From contig NZ_JASDCF010000031.1 of NCBI RefSeq assembly GCF_030408035.1, positions 1 through 33,924 of the forward strand: a DNA stretch of 33,924 bases, given 5' to 3'. Under the pieces are notes generated by a model. It did no database searches, was not told where the DNA came from, and saw only the letters and a program-made list of their open reading frames with translations. The position numbers and the translations under genes are program-made. This document shows, one piece after another, positions 25,793 through 33,924 of the stretch; positions within the stretch are counted from its first letter, which is position 1, and the number at the start of each line of letters is the position of its first letter. This DNA is from Psychrobacter sp. APC 3426. Lineage in GTDB: Bacteria; Pseudomonadota; Gammaproteobacteria; Pseudomonadales; Moraxellaceae.

Positions 25793-26611
25793 ATGGACAG
25801 TACCCCTACTCCGCGTATTTATCTTGGCACCGGCGGTTATAGCGATACCGACTTACTCGGCACGCTATATCCCACTGGTACCAAAAAAACGGATTTATTA
25901 CGCGAATACGCCAAACAATACGGCGCGGTCGAGATTAATAGCACTTTCTACGCGCCCATCGGACAAAAAGCCTTTGCTGGCATGGTCGATAAAGCCTACG
26001 TACAAGCAGACAGTGCGTTGAAGTTCGCCGTCAAACTGCATCAAGACTTTACTCATGCGCGCAAGGGCACAGCTGAACACGCCCAAGCATTTTTGAATGC
26101 CCTGTCTCCACTGATCGAAGCCAACGCTCTCGCGCCACTACTACTGCAATTTCCACACGGCTTTGACCGTACCCGTGAGCATCGGTTGTATCTGGCAAAC
26201 CTTGTCAGTTGGTTTCAAGATTATCCACTAGCCGTTGAGTTTCGCCATAATGGTTGGCATACCCCGCAAGTGGTTGATAGTTTTATCAAGCAAGGTTTGA
26301 TTTGGTGTAGCGTCGATTACCCCAAAGTCAGCGGTCTACCACCGTCACGATTGATATTTACCGAGCGCACGGGCTATCTGCGTATGCATGGTAATAATTT
26401 AAACTGGTGGGATGCGATGAGCGCGGCTGACCGTCATGATTATCGCTACAGCGAGGCGGAGATGCAGGAATGGGCGCAAGCGATTGCCAATCAGCGTCAG
26501 CACTTTGATACACTCTATATCTTCTTTCAAAATACTGTGAATGCGCATGCTTATTATAATATTGCAATGCTGCGAGAAGCGTTGGGTAAGTTTGGGTTTG
26601 AGGTGTTGTAG
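25793..26611 (+). CDS. DUF72 family protein (YecE-like)
   Basis: A 272-residue protein of the DUF72/YecE family, a TIM-barrel fold of unknown function. Conserved features are YLGTGGYSD at the start, YAKQYGAVEINSTFYA, FAVKLHQDFTH, LLLQFPHGF, LAVEFRHNGWHTP and YLRMHGNN, followed by YIFFQNTVNAHAYYNI at the end. GTG at 25784 lies within the AAAGGG Shine-Dalgarno; ATG 25793, eight bases after it, is chosen. It sits just behind ispA. Confidence 0.92.
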   Translation: MDSTPTPRIYLGTGGYSDTDLLGTLYPTGTKKTDLLREYAKQYGAVEINSTFYAPIGQKAFAGMVDKAYVQADSALKFAVKLHQDFTHARKGTAEHAQAFLNALSPLIEANALAPLLLQFPHGFDRTREHRLYLANLVSWFQDYPLAVEFRHNGWHTPQVVDSFIKQGLIWCSVDYPKVSGLPPSRLIFTERTGYLRMHGNNLNWWDAMSAADRHDYRYSEAEMQEWAQAIANQRQHFDTLYIFFQNTVNAHAYYNIAMLREALGKFGFEVL

Positions 26612-26644
26612 GATTAAGTTTAAATAATAATCTTAACTATATTT

Positions 26645-26715
26645 GTAGGCTGGTTTTTTTAACCCAGCTTTAAAACTTTATAAAGACACAGTGCTGGGTT
26701 AAAAGCCCAGCCTAC
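26645..26715. repeat. REP-like inverted repeat (GTAGGCTGG...CCAGCCTAC)
   Basis: The left arm (26645-26668, GTAGGCTGG...AACCCAGC) and right arm (26693-26715, GCTGGGTT...CCAGCCTAC) are near-perfect reverse complements around a 24-base centre, and the right arm is itself palindromic (GCTGGG/CCCAGC). The form suggests a dispersed palindromic element (REP or small MITE); no second copy is in this window. It could also form a terminator-like hairpin for the DUF72 transcript. Confidence 0.7.
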
Positions 26716-26774
26716 GTCTACGTCTACTACGCTATCTACAGCCTGAATTTACGTTTCCTGAGGAGGAATATAAT

Positions 26775-27353
26775 ATGATGGATCCCGAAATAATAAAAAT
26801 AAATATCGAGCAAGAGATAGATGGATTCGAACGGACAACTCTTACTCGACTATTAAGTAGTTTTGAAAGTATTGAATTAGAAGCTATAGAAAAAAGAAAG
26901 CTATTTCTTGAAAAGAAATCAAAGAGTCTTGATCCTGACATAGATGATGTAGGAATGATAGAAGAAGATGCTTATTTTGAGGAAGTTAATCACTTTTTGA
27001 TTGAACAAGAGTTAAAGCAAGAGTTTTTAAATTCTACAGCAGTCTGGTTATTTCATCTTTTTGAGCGACAAAAAATAAGAGCATTTGGTTCAGCCGATAC
27101 TGATATATTGAAGCCTCTATTAGCTCAAGATAATTATGATCTTGATTCCTGTTCTGATTGGAAAGCACTGAATAAAGAGTTAAGGTATGTTGCTAATGTG
27201 ATAAAGCACGGATTTGAGGGTGACTCTGGACGCAATTTAAATAAATATTTTCCAAACCTTATAGTTAACGAAAGTGTCGTTTTGACCAAAACTGATATTC
27301 AGCGTTACATCAAAGCTTTGAGAAATTTCTGGACAAAAGCATTAGAAGACTAA
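26775..27353 (+). CDS. Hypothetical protein, possibly HEPN-like
   Basis: I do not recognise a named family. The 192-residue product looks all-helical and cytosolic, acidic with charged heptads in the first 70 residues. A later segment (about 85-165) has STAVWLFHLFERQK and LNKELRYVANVIKHGFEGDSG; the run of aliphatic residues leading to VIKHG, followed by a loop, resembles HEPN-type or similar helical proteins of unknown role that occur as lone accessory genes. A very strong Shine-Dalgarno (AGGAGGA, 26761-26767) is seven bases from the ATG. It is AT-richer than its neighbours and sits next to a REP-like repeat, both suggesting recent arrival. No toxin or antitoxin partner is adjacent. Confidence 0.6.
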   Translation: MMDPEIIKINIEQEIDGFERTTLTRLLSSFESIELEAIEKRKLFLEKKSKSLDPDIDDVGMIEEDAYFEEVNHFLIEQELKQEFLNSTAVWLFHLFERQKIRAFGSADTDILKPLLAQDNYDLDSCSDWKALNKELRYVANVIKHGFEGDSGRNLNKYFPNLIVNESVVLTKTDIQRYIKALRNFWTKALED

Positions 27354-27371
27354 TCAGAAACATATTAAACC

Positions 27372-27403
27372 AAAAAAAAGGACGCCTCTCAGCGTCCTTT
27401 TTT
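27372..27403. terminator. Bidirectional terminator between the orphan gene and sodB
   Basis: AAGGACGC pairs with GCGTCCTT across a six-base loop, with A residues before and T residues after. It serves both convergent transcripts. Confidence 0.88.
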
Positions 27404-27428
27404 ATTAATCAAATACTTGGATTAAAGA

Positions 27429-28058
27429 TTACTCTTCAACACCAGCATCTTGACCTTTGTATTTAGCGTTTGCGTAGTCCCAGTTCACTAGTTTGTCTAG
27501 GAACGTGTCAACATAGTCAGGACGACGGTTACGATAATCGATATAGTATGCATGTTCCCACACGTCACAAGTCAATACCGCTACTTGGTCATGTGCAAGT
27601 GGTGTATCAGCATTTGCTGTTTTAGCAATTGACAGTTTGCCACCGACTTTATCAGCGACTAGCCACGCCCAACCTGAACCGAACTGAGTGAGTGCAGCGT
27701 TTTTAAACTCTTCACGGAACTTATCATAGCTACCGAAATCTTCTTCAATTTTAGCTTTCAAGTCGCCAGTAGGTTCGCCGCCGCCATTGGTTGGCGTCAT
27801 GCAATTCCAATAGAACGTGTGGTTCCATACTTGGGCTGCTTGGTTGAACATACCTTGCTTGCTGTCATCTTTAGCCGTGGCTACGATTATTTCTGGCAAT
27901 GTTTTGTCTTCTAGACCAGAACCCGGTAGCAACTCGTTAAGCTTAGTCACGTATGCATTATGATGCTTATCATGATGGAACTCTAAAGTTTCAGCACTGA
28001 TGTGCGGCTCTAAAGCATCTTTTGCATATGGTAGGTCTGGTAAAGTAATGTTTGACAT
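27429..28058 (-). CDS. sodB: Superoxide dismutase [Fe]
   Basis: It converts superoxide to hydrogen peroxide and oxygen in the cytosol. The 209-residue product shows SAETLEFHHDKHHNAYV (metal ligand His28), VWNHTFYWNCM, FGSGWAWLV and the ligand segment CDVWEHAYYIDYRNRRPDY. The pattern AALTQFGSGWAWL fits the iron rather than manganese type. The frame is open 11 codons upstream, but the family start MSNITLPDLPY, with AAGGA ten bases ahead, gives the ATG at 28056-28058. It is monocistronic. Confidence 0.96.
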   Translation of the reverse strand: MSNITLPDLPYAKDALEPHISAETLEFHHDKHHNAYVTKLNELLPGSGLEDKTLPEIIVATAKDDSKQGMFNQAAQVWNHTFYWNCMTPTNGGGEPTGDLKAKIEEDFGSYDKFREEFKNAALTQFGSGWAWLVADKVGGKLSIAKTANADTPLAHDQVAVLTCDVWEHAYYIDYRNRRPDYVDTFLDKLVNWDYANAKYKGQDAGVEE

Positions 28059-28546
28059 AGTTATTTTATCCTTGCTTATTTCGCCACTCATATTTTGCCT
28101 ATCTTAAAAAGACAGGCAAAATATCGAGCTAAATTGGCTGAGTTTATTGATTGAAATGAATTTTATCGCTTAATACGTTTGATACTTTGTATTTTTAAAC
28201 ACAATATCACGTATTATTATGAATCCAAAATTAACTTAACTGTTATTCTTTGCCCTAAAGCCAAGTCGTTGACTTTATAAGCCTTTATTAACTTAATATT
28301 CACAAGCTATAAGATATAATTCACTGTAGCTTGGCGCCTATTATAGCAACAGTGAGCGGCAATATCAGTTACCAAATGTTATAGACCGTACAATCTGTAT
28401 AGCAATAAGTTGTTTATGCACAGATTACGTAAGCTATGTTATCGCTACTGCTATCTGTTAATGATTGGTTATTAATCAATAACATGCTCATTGAATGACA
28501 AAAGCTAGAACCGAATATTACAGTCCTAAATAACCGAAATGACTTT
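28059..28546. other. Gene-free divergent region between sodB and rdgB
   Basis: About 490 AT-rich bases. An inverted repeat with one mismatch, GTTAATGATT (28457-28466) and AATCAATAAC (28474-28483), lies 64 bases before rdgB and could be an operator. A three-codon frame (ATG 28539, stop TGA 28548-28550) overlaps the rdgB start. I see no clear promoter or Fur box. Confidence 0.5.
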
Positions 28547-29251
28547 ATGAGTAACAGCCACATGAAAAACACCAGTTTCACCAACGCCAATGACACTCAG
28601 CCACAATCGGCGTCACCAACCCATTCATTACAAACAGCGCCAACCAATCAATGGGTTCTCGCCAGTAATAACAAAGGCAAACTGGCTGAATTTACCCGTT
28701 TGTTTGCTGAAGCGAATTTGGATATAACGATTGTCCCGCAAGGTCAGCTCGATATCGAAGATGCCATTGAGGATGGATTGAGCTTTGTAGAAAACGCCAT
28801 TATTAAAGCGCGTCATGCCAGCCGTATCAGCGGATTGCCTGCGATTGCCGACGATTCAGGCTTGTGCGTACCAGCATTGGGCAATGCACCCGGCATTTAC
28901 TCTGCTCGCTATGCAGGCGTGCACGGCAATGATGGCAAAAACAATGCAAAGCTCATCGCTGATTTGCAGCCTATCCGCGCAGCGAAGCCAGATGCTCCTA
29001 TTAAAGGTATGTTTGTTTGCGTACTGGCAATGGTGCGCCATGCTGATGATCCGCTACCGATTATCGCGCAAGGTTTATGGCACGGTGAGATTTTGGCGGC
29101 GCCGCATGGTAGCGGCGGTTTTGGTTATGACCCATTGTTTTGGCTACCAGAGCTTCAAGCGACTGCTGCTAGCCTGAGTGCTGCTGACAAAAACAGCATC
29201 AGTCACCGCGGGCAAGCGATAGAGCAGCTATTGGCGCAACTGCCTTTATAG
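28547..29251 (+). CDS. rdgB: dITP/XTP pyrophosphatase (RdgB/HAM1 family)
   Basis: It hydrolyses non-canonical purine triphosphates (dITP, ITP, XTP) to monophosphates, keeping them out of DNA and RNA. Motifs: LASNNKGKLAEF (38-49), IADDSGLCVPALGNAPGIYSARYAG, GFGYDPLFW and SHRGQAIEQLL at the end. The domain begins near residue 36; the first 35 residues are a Ser/Thr/Asn/Gln-rich extension not found in the usual 195-200-residue enzyme. The only in-frame ATG choices are 28547 and 28562, and neither has a good Shine-Dalgarno. Confidence 0.93.
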   Translation: MSNSHMKNTSFTNANDTQPQSASPTHSLQTAPTNQWVLASNNKGKLAEFTRLFAEANLDITIVPQGQLDIEDAIEDGLSFVENAIIKARHASRISGLPAIADDSGLCVPALGNAPGIYSARYAGVHGNDGKNNAKLIADLQPIRAAKPDAPIKGMFVCVLAMVRHADDPLPIIAQGLWHGEILAAPHGSGGFGYDPLFWLPELQATAASLSAADKNSISHRGQAIEQLLAQLPL

Positions 29252-29761
29252 CTTTTGTCACTTATAATCTGGTTTATCATTTCTAAACTGGCTTGTCGTT
29301 ATTGCCAAACCGTAGTAGCCAAACAGCCAATTTCATCTGGTGTGACGCTACTATAAGATTAAACGCAGAGATAAAAGTACTCATCACAGCGCGCTTAGCC
29401 ACATGGTAGATTGACAAGAAATCAGCGGCAAACAGATAATTTTTACTTTAATAAACAGATAGATTATACTGTTCTACTTTTAAAATTTTGTTGAAAGCCG
29501 TTATTTGTCTGTATAATTCAGCAAAAAGCGTTATTATGCGATGCATTGACGGTTTATTATTGATATTCGATAGCTTTATCACATTGACAGTTTCATCTTT
29601 TGATAGCAGTTATTACTATGGGCGATTGCTCAAGGTACTGACTGCGAGACTGTTGGCTATCGCTATCCCCTATTTATTCCAACGGCAATCAGCAGCACAT
29701 GCCCGTATTTTGAGGCAAGATTGTCTATTATTCATTATTTAATCCTAAAGGTGTAACTAAC
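29252..29761. other. Long leader/intergenic region before tig
   Basis: About 510 bases. An 84-codon frame (29488-29742) is open but has no ribosome-binding site and no recognisable product. Two promoter-like pairs are present: the one listed at 29411, and TTTACT (29442-29447) with TATACT (29465-29470), 17 bases apart. Either would give a leader of about 290-315 bases for tig. Confidence 0.5.
29411..29440 (+). promoter_or_regulatory. Sigma-70 type promoter, probably for tig
   Basis: TTGACA (29411-29416, full consensus) and GATAAT (29435-29440, one mismatch) are 18 bases apart. The first gene downstream is tig. Confidence 0.5.
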
Positions 29762-31105
29762 ATGGCTACAGATTTGCAAGTCACAACCAACAAGCTATCT
29801 AATAAAGAAACTCAGCTAACGGTTAAAGTACCCGTCGAAAAAATTCAAAACAAGGTCGAAGGCCGCATTCGCCAAGTTGCGAAAACTGCCAAGATTGATG
29901 GTTTCCGTAAAGGTAATGTGCCTATGTCACATATCCGCTCTCAGTACGGTGCTGGTATTCAACAAGAAGTTATCAACGACGTCATCCGTGACACCGTGTT
30001 TGAAGCCATCAAGTCTGAAGACATCCGCGCGGTTGGCATGCCTAACATCGACGACGTAAAACTAGAAGACGATTTCTTGGTTTATCAAGCCACTGTAGAA
30101 ATCTTCCCAGAAGTTGACGTCCAAGGTATCGATGAGATTGAAGTTGAGCGTCACACAGCGACAGTTAGCGACGAAGATGTTGACACCATGATTGAAAACC
30201 TACAAAAGCAACGTCAAGAATTCGTTGAAAAGAAAGGTAAAGCAGCCAAAGACAACCAAGTTACTTTTGACTTTGAAGGCTCTATCGACGGCGAAAAATT
30301 TGAAGGCGGCTCATCTGAAGACTTCAAATTGGTTATCGGTAGCAACCAGATGATTCCAGGCTTTGAAGCAGGCATTAAAGGCATGAAAGCTGGCGAAGAA
30401 AAAGTCATTGACGTGACCTTCCCAGAAGATTACCAAGCTGAAAACCTAGCTGGTAAAGAAGCTCAGTTCAAAATCAACGTAAAATTGGTTGAAAAATCTA
30501 AGCTACCTGAAATCGACGAAGAGTTCCTAGAGCTATTCGGCGTAAAAGAAGGCGGTGTTGAGAAATTAAAAGAAGACGTCCGCAAAAACATGGAACGCGA
30601 AATCAAAAATGCTGCGCGTAGCCAAGTGAAGCAAGCAACGTTTGATGCTCTATTAGAAAAGAACGAGTTTGATGTACCAAACGCCATGCTAGAGCAAGAA
30701 ATCGAGCGTCAACGCAACATGATGATGCAACGTTTTTCTCAGCAGTTCGGTGCGAACGCTGACAGCTTCGATAAAGACATGCTGCCAAATGAGCTATTTG
30801 AAGAGCAAGCACTACGTGCTGCCCGTCTTGGCATCATCGTTGCCCGCGTTATCGACACCAAAGGGTTAGAAGTTGATCAAGAGCGTGTTGAAAGCTTTAT
30901 CAAAGAAGCCGCTGAAAACTACGAAGACCCAGCAGAAGTCATCGAGTACTACACCAATGATAAACAGCAGCGCGCTAACATTGAGTCTGTGGTACTAGAA
31001 GACCAAGTGGTTGATTATCTAATCGAGCAAGGCAAAGTAACTGACAAAGAAGTCAGCTACCAAGACTTGCTAGCTGCTCAGCAACAACAGCAGCAAGGTA
31101 TGTAA
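29762..31105 (+). CDS. tig: Trigger factor (ribosome-associated chaperone, peptidyl-prolyl isomerase)
   Basis: A 447-residue trigger factor that meets nascent chains at the ribosome exit. The ribosome-binding signature GFRKGNVP is around residues 48-55; the FKBP-type isomerase domain covers about 155-245 ([34 protein letters not shown]); the chaperone arms fill the C-terminal half. It ends in a Gln-rich tail ([10 protein letters not shown]). AAGGTG lies about eight bases before the ATG. It is followed by a terminator and then clpP and clpX, the conserved quality-control order in many proteobacteria. Confidence 0.97.
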   Translation: MATDLQVTTNKLSNKETQLTVKVPVEKIQNKVEGRIRQVAKTAKIDGFRKGNVPMSHIRSQYGAGIQQEVINDVIRDTVFEAIKSEDIRAVGMPNIDDVKLEDDFLVYQATVEIFPEVDVQGIDEIEVERHTATVSDEDVDTMIENLQKQRQEFVEKKGKAAKDNQVTFDFEGSIDGEKFEGGSSEDFKLVIGSNQMIPGFEAGIKGMKAGEEKVIDVTFPEDYQAENLAGKEAQFKINVKLVEKSKLPEIDEEFLELFGVKEGGVEKLKEDVRKNMEREIKNAARSQVKQATFDALLEKNEFDVPNAMLEQEIERQRNMMMQRFSQQFGANADSFDKDMLPNELFEEQALRAARLGIIVARVIDTKGLEVDQERVESFIKEAAENYEDPAEVIEYYTNDKQQRANIESVVLEDQVVDYLIEQGKVTDKEVSYQDLLAAQQQQQQGM

Positions 31106-31142
31106 TTTAGCGCTTTAGCGTTACTGCTCTAGAATGTATCAT

Positions 31143-31175
31143 AAATGCCCTAACACTTTGTTAGGGCATTTTTAT
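31143..31175 (+). terminator. Terminator after tig
   Basis: AAATGCCCTAA (31143-31153) pairs with TTAGGGCATTT (31161-31171) around ACACTTTG-like loop bases, and further T residues follow. Confidence 0.82.
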
Positions 31176-31545
31176 TGGTGGTTAAAGGCGGTACTTAGAC
31201 GAAATTTATCCATAGTTTATCACCAAGCCCCTTGATAAATGCCCATAGACGCCTTATTAATAGGGGGTCATTTATCATTTTTCACATTAAAAAGTTACTA
31301 TTGCTCTCATAAAAAAGTTACCATTAGTTCAATTATTTTTAGTGGCTTTTTCAATAATCATTATTAGCAATTATTGATTCTTAAACATTAGCGGTATATG
31401 TACTATCAGACCGCCCTAAGAGAAGTTATTGCTCAGTCGCTATGACGAACACTCAGCAATGTTTACAATGATAAACACCAATAATAACTTAGCCAATCGC
31501 TAACCCAATTTCTTTATTTTATGTACTTATAAACAGGACATCTTT
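31172..31545. other. Intergenic region between tig and clpP
   Basis: About 370 AT-rich bases with no gene. A nine-base perfect inverted repeat, TGATAAATG (31233-31241) and CATTTATCA (31269-31277), encloses C- and G-runs that could extend the stem. A short direct repeat AAAAAGTTAC occurs twice near 31289-31321. No promoter pair with good spacing is evident. Confidence 0.5.
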
Positions 31546-32232
31546 ATGACAGATTATGATCGCATCACTGCCAACCCGCATTTCGATATGCTGATGAGTG
31601 CGCACAACGACGTACAAAACACTCAAAATGCACCACAAGCGGCCTTAGTGCCAATGGTGGTTGAACAATCTTCACGCGGTGAACGCTCGTTTGACATTTT
31701 TTCACGCCTACTACGTGAGCGTGTTATCTTTTTGACCGGTCAAGTCGAAGACCATATGGCCAACCTGATTGTGGCTCAGTTGTTATTCTTAGAAGCTGAA
31801 AACCCTGACAAAGACATTCATTTATATATCAACTCGCCAGGTGGTTCAGTAAGCGCGGGCTTGGCTATTTTTGATACCATGAACTTTATCAAGCCTGAAG
31901 TATCGACTATCTGTATGGGCGGTGCTTATAGTATGGGTTCATTCCTATTGGCTGCAGGGCAAAAAGGCAAACGTTATTCGCTGGCCAATGCTCGCGTGAT
32001 GATTCATCAGCCATCAGGCGGTGCGCAAGGTCAGGCGACGGATATCGAAATTAATGCCCGTGAAATTTTAAAAACTCGTGCTCGCTTAAATCAAATCTTA
32101 TCTGAGCGTACTGGTCAGCCATTAGAAAAAATCGAAAAAGACGTTGAGCGTGACTTTTGGTTAGATGCTCAAGAAGCAAAAGAGTATGGTCTGGTTGACG
32201 AAGTATTAGAGCGCCGCCCTACTTCTCTATAA
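31546..32232 (+). CDS. clpP: ATP-dependent Clp protease proteolytic subunit
   Basis: A 228-residue serine peptidase that forms the 14-subunit Clp chamber. The catalytic triad is Ser129 ([14 protein letters not shown]), His154 (VMIHQPSGG) and Asp203 (VERDFW). The residues around the nucleophile read GAYSMG instead of the common QAASMG; the Ser and following Met-Gly are kept. YINSPGGSV (94-102) is the substrate-strand segment. The first 35 residues include the processed leader. clpX follows after 117 bases in the same direction. Confidence 0.96.
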   Translation: MTDYDRITANPHFDMLMSAHNDVQNTQNAPQAALVPMVVEQSSRGERSFDIFSRLLRERVIFLTGQVEDHMANLIVAQLLFLEAENPDKDIHLYINSPGGSVSAGLAIFDTMNFIKPEVSTICMGGAYSMGSFLLAAGQKGKRYSLANARVMIHQPSGGAQGQATDIEINAREILKTRARLNQILSERTGQPLEKIEKDVERDFWLDAQEAKEYGLVDEVLERRPTSL

Positions 32233-32349
32233 CTAGATAACTGGCATATAGAAGCCTTGAGCAGCATCCAATGCCTTGGCGCGTTGCGTTTTGGCATTGA
32301 TGCAAACCATCAGAATACTTGTAAGCTTTACATTTTAGGAGCGCCTTTT

Positions 32350-33624
32350 ATGGCAGAAGATAACACCCCGCATTGCTCGTTTTGCGGCAAAGCCAAAAGC
32401 GATGTACAACAGCTGATTGCCGCTGACGATGCCAATATTTGTAACGAATGCATCGAGCTATGTACTGACCTTATTGCCGATAGTGCAGAAGACGGTGATG
32501 ACGATAGTGACATTGACACCTCTTGGGTCAATAAAAAATTACCAACGCCAAAAGAGTTGCGTGCCAAATTGGATGAATATGTCATCGGGCAAGACGCTGC
32601 TAAGAAAGCGTTGGCCGTGGCAGTTTATAACCACTATAAACGTCTAAAAGTCAGCCAAACATTGGCCAATGACAGCAAAAAAGCCAAAATTGGCGCTGAC
32701 GATGCCATGGTTGAATTGGCGAAAAGTAACATCTTGCTGATTGGTCCAACGGGTTCTGGTAAGACTTTATTGGCACAAACGTTGGCGCGTCTATTAGATG
32801 TGCCTTTTGCGATGGCGGATGCTACGACTTTGACCGAAGCAGGTTATGTCGGTGAAGACGTCGAAAACATCGTACAGAAGCTATTGCAAGCGGCTGACTA
32901 TGATGTCAGCAAAGCTGAGCAAGGCATCATCTACATCGATGAGATTGATAAAATTAGTAAAAAAGGTGACAACCCGTCTATCACTCGTGATGTATCAGGT
33001 GAAGGCGTACAACAAGCCTTGCTAAAGCTAATCGAAGGTACGGTTGCTGCTATCCCGCCTCATGGCGGACGTAAGCATCCACAGCAAGAGCTGATCCAAG
33101 TCGATACCAGCAATATCCTCATCATCGTTGGTGGTGCATTTGCTGGTCTTGATCAAGTGATTCAGCAGCGTACTGAAAAGGGCGGTATTGGCTTTAATGC
33201 TGATGTCAGCTCAAAAGATGACAGCCGCCGTAGCTCAGACTTGCTACAACAAGTTGAGCCAGAGGATTTGATTAAGTTTGGTCTTATTCCTGAGCTGATT
33301 GGCCGTCTGCCAGTATTGGCGGCACTACAAGAGCTTGATGAAGAAGCGCTGGTACAAATTCTAACCGAACCGAGGAACGCACTGGTAAAACAGTATAAGT
33401 ATCTGTTCGATATGGAAGGTGCTGAGATTAGCTTTACTAAAGAAGCGCTTGATGCCATTGCCAAAAAAGCCATGGAGCGTAAAACAGGTGCCCGTGGTCT
33501 GCGCTCTATCGTTGAGAATGCCTTACTTGAAACGATGTATGAGCTGCCATCAATGGAAAACGCCAAAACGGTGATGGTTGATGAGCAAGTGATTAATGAA
33601 GGCAAGACACCTAAAATTGCTTAA
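32350..33624 (+). CDS. clpX: ATP-dependent Clp protease ATP-binding subunit ClpX
   Basis: The AAA+ unfoldase that feeds substrates to ClpP, 424 residues. The N-terminal zinc-binding domain has Cys9, Cys12 (CSFCGKAK) and Cys31, Cys34 (CNECIELC). Walker A is [10 protein letters not shown], Walker B is [10 protein letters not shown], and sensor-2 is in [18 protein letters not shown] and the IGF-type ClpP-binding loop region (GGIGFNADV) are present. The frame is open 31 codons upstream, but AGGAG (32337-32341) and the zinc-finger start fix the ATG at 32350. Confidence 0.97.
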   Translation: MAEDNTPHCSFCGKAKSDVQQLIAADDANICNECIELCTDLIADSAEDGDDDSDIDTSWVNKKLPTPKELRAKLDEYVIGQDAAKKALAVAVYNHYKRLKVSQTLANDSKKAKIGADDAMVELAKSNILLIGPTGSGKTLLAQTLARLLDVPFAMADATTLTEAGYVGEDVENIVQKLLQAADYDVSKAEQGIIYIDEIDKISKKGDNPSITRDVSGEGVQQALLKLIEGTVAAIPPHGGRKHPQQELIQVDTSNILIIVGGAFAGLDQVIQQRTEKGGIGFNADVSSKDDSRRSSDLLQQVEPEDLIKFGLIPELIGRLPVLAALQELDEEALVQILTEPRNALVKQYKYLFDMEGAEISFTKEALDAIAKKAMERKTGARGLRSIVENALLETMYELPSMENAKTVMVDEQVINEGKTPKIA

Positions 33625-33686
33625 TTTATGGTTCAATTCAGACAGTTAATTGCAAATAATTGGCTGTCATTATTGGCTGTCACTGT

Positions 33687-33726
33687 AAAAAAGCGTCTGG
33701 CATATCGTGCTAAGGCGCTTTTTTTA
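33687..33726 (+). terminator. Terminator after clpX
   Basis: AAAAAGCGTC pairs with GGCGCTTTTT (one G-T pair) and runs into a tract of eight T residues. Before it, TTGGCTGTCA is repeated twice within 33659-33682. Confidence 0.7.
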
Positions 33727-33792
33727 TGCCTGTATGTTGGTTTTAACGTATTGTTTGAAAAATGACAGCGGCGTCTATTAATGATAAGTAGA

Positions 33793-33887
33793 TAAAAATG
33801 AACCACCCACCACCTATAGAGGTAGGGGTTTCTTAGGTAATACCCATACTTGATACGATGTTTTGTATCAGCGGTTAGGCAAATGGA
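33793..33887 (-). ncRNA. Probable omega-RNA / right end of an IS200/IS605-family element
   Basis: Read on the minus strand after the putative tnpB stop, the sequence contains a hairpin (GATACAAAACATCGTATC, 33852-33869) and ends with AAACCCCTACCTCTATAGGTGGTGGGTGGTTCAT. The CC-CACC/TATA/GGTGG-GGG hairpin followed by GGTTCA is the form typical of IS605-group right ends and of the 3' end of TnpB guide RNAs. The exact boundary is not resolved. Confidence 0.5.
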
Positions 33888-33924
33888 CTAAGCTAACCCC
33901 GTCGTACCGACGGTTTTGATTGTT
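33888..33924 (-). CDS. tnpB: C-terminal fragment of a TnpB-like RNA-guided nuclease, cut by the window edge
   Basis: Only twelve codons are visible, running in from the right edge and reading TIKTVGTTGLA before the TAG at 33888-33890. The short tail VGTTGxA with the stop just before a structured right end is typical of TnpB proteins of IS200/IS605 elements. The gene faces clpX. The fragment is too short for firm identification; the structured sequence after it is the stronger half of the evidence. Confidence 0.4.
   Translation of the reverse strand, partial: TIKTVGTTGLA

Noticed and set aside
29488..29742. 84-codon frame just upstream of tig
   Set aside because: No ribosome-binding site and no family resemblance; it lies in the likely tig leader.
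31231..31252. Heat-shock (sigma-32) promoter for clpP, suggested by CTTGAT and CCCATA
   Set aside because: The two elements are only about five bases apart instead of 13-17, so they cannot act as a -35/-10 pair.

Overview
The window reads as chromosome of a gamma-proteobacterium of the Moraxellaceae, most likely Psychrobacter. That call rests on overall protein similarity as I recognise it and on gene content (a two-gene fadBA operon, tig, clpP-clpX, and a NadM-Nudix plus NadV salvage pair); no rRNA or tRNA is present to confirm it. Most of the 34 kb is ordinary core metabolism and housekeeping with moderate GC, interrupted by a few clearly AT-richer accessory genes.

Layout. 1-4.5 kb: a small membrane protein, then an NAD salvage cluster (NMN adenylyltransferase/Nudix fusion, nicotinamide phosphoribosyltransferase, and an SGNH esterase whose start overlaps the end of nadV). 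4.5-7 kb: zinc-independent ribosomal protein L31, a FemAB/GNAT-type acyltransferase that is AT-rich with its own promoter, and a small lipoprotein. 7.5-12.1 kb: FAD-dependent oxidoreductase, LOG-family nucleotide hydrolase, alpha/beta hydrolase, ExoX-like exonuclease with a DUF3820 tail. 12.3-17.9 kb: M23 peptidase, phoB-phoR with a Pho box, dtd, psd, an HD-domain phosphohydrolase and an isochorismatase-fold hydrolase. 18.0-20.2 kb: an AT-rich two-gene cassette. 20.3-23.9 kb: fadBA. 24.6-29.3 kb: ispA with an unusual Asn-rich insertion, DUF72, an orphan protein beside a REP-like inverted repeat, sodB and rdgB. 29.8-33.6 kb: tig, clpP and clpX, the protein quality-control block.

The most interesting item is the cassette at 17999-20222. 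I read it as a DarT1-type ADP-ribosyltransferase toxin with a NADAR-family antitoxin, the pair that adds and removes ADP-ribose on guanine bases. The toxin is unusual: it starts with a membrane segment and carries about 15 tandem copies of a five-residue Glu/Arg repeat before the catalytic fold, encoded by a 15-bp DNA repeat whose copy number could change without breaking the frame.

Both ends of the window look like IS200/IS605-type element remnants. The right edge carries, on the minus strand, what looks like the last codons of a tnpB gene followed by an omega-RNA/right-end-like hairpin; the left edge has a weaker resemblance. This would fit a contig that stops at repeated insertion sequences. 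Other oddities are a PhoR with no transmembrane segment, a TGTCAT-direct-repeat Pho box in front of phoB, and several enzymes with Ser/Thr/Asn/Gln-rich N-terminal extensions.
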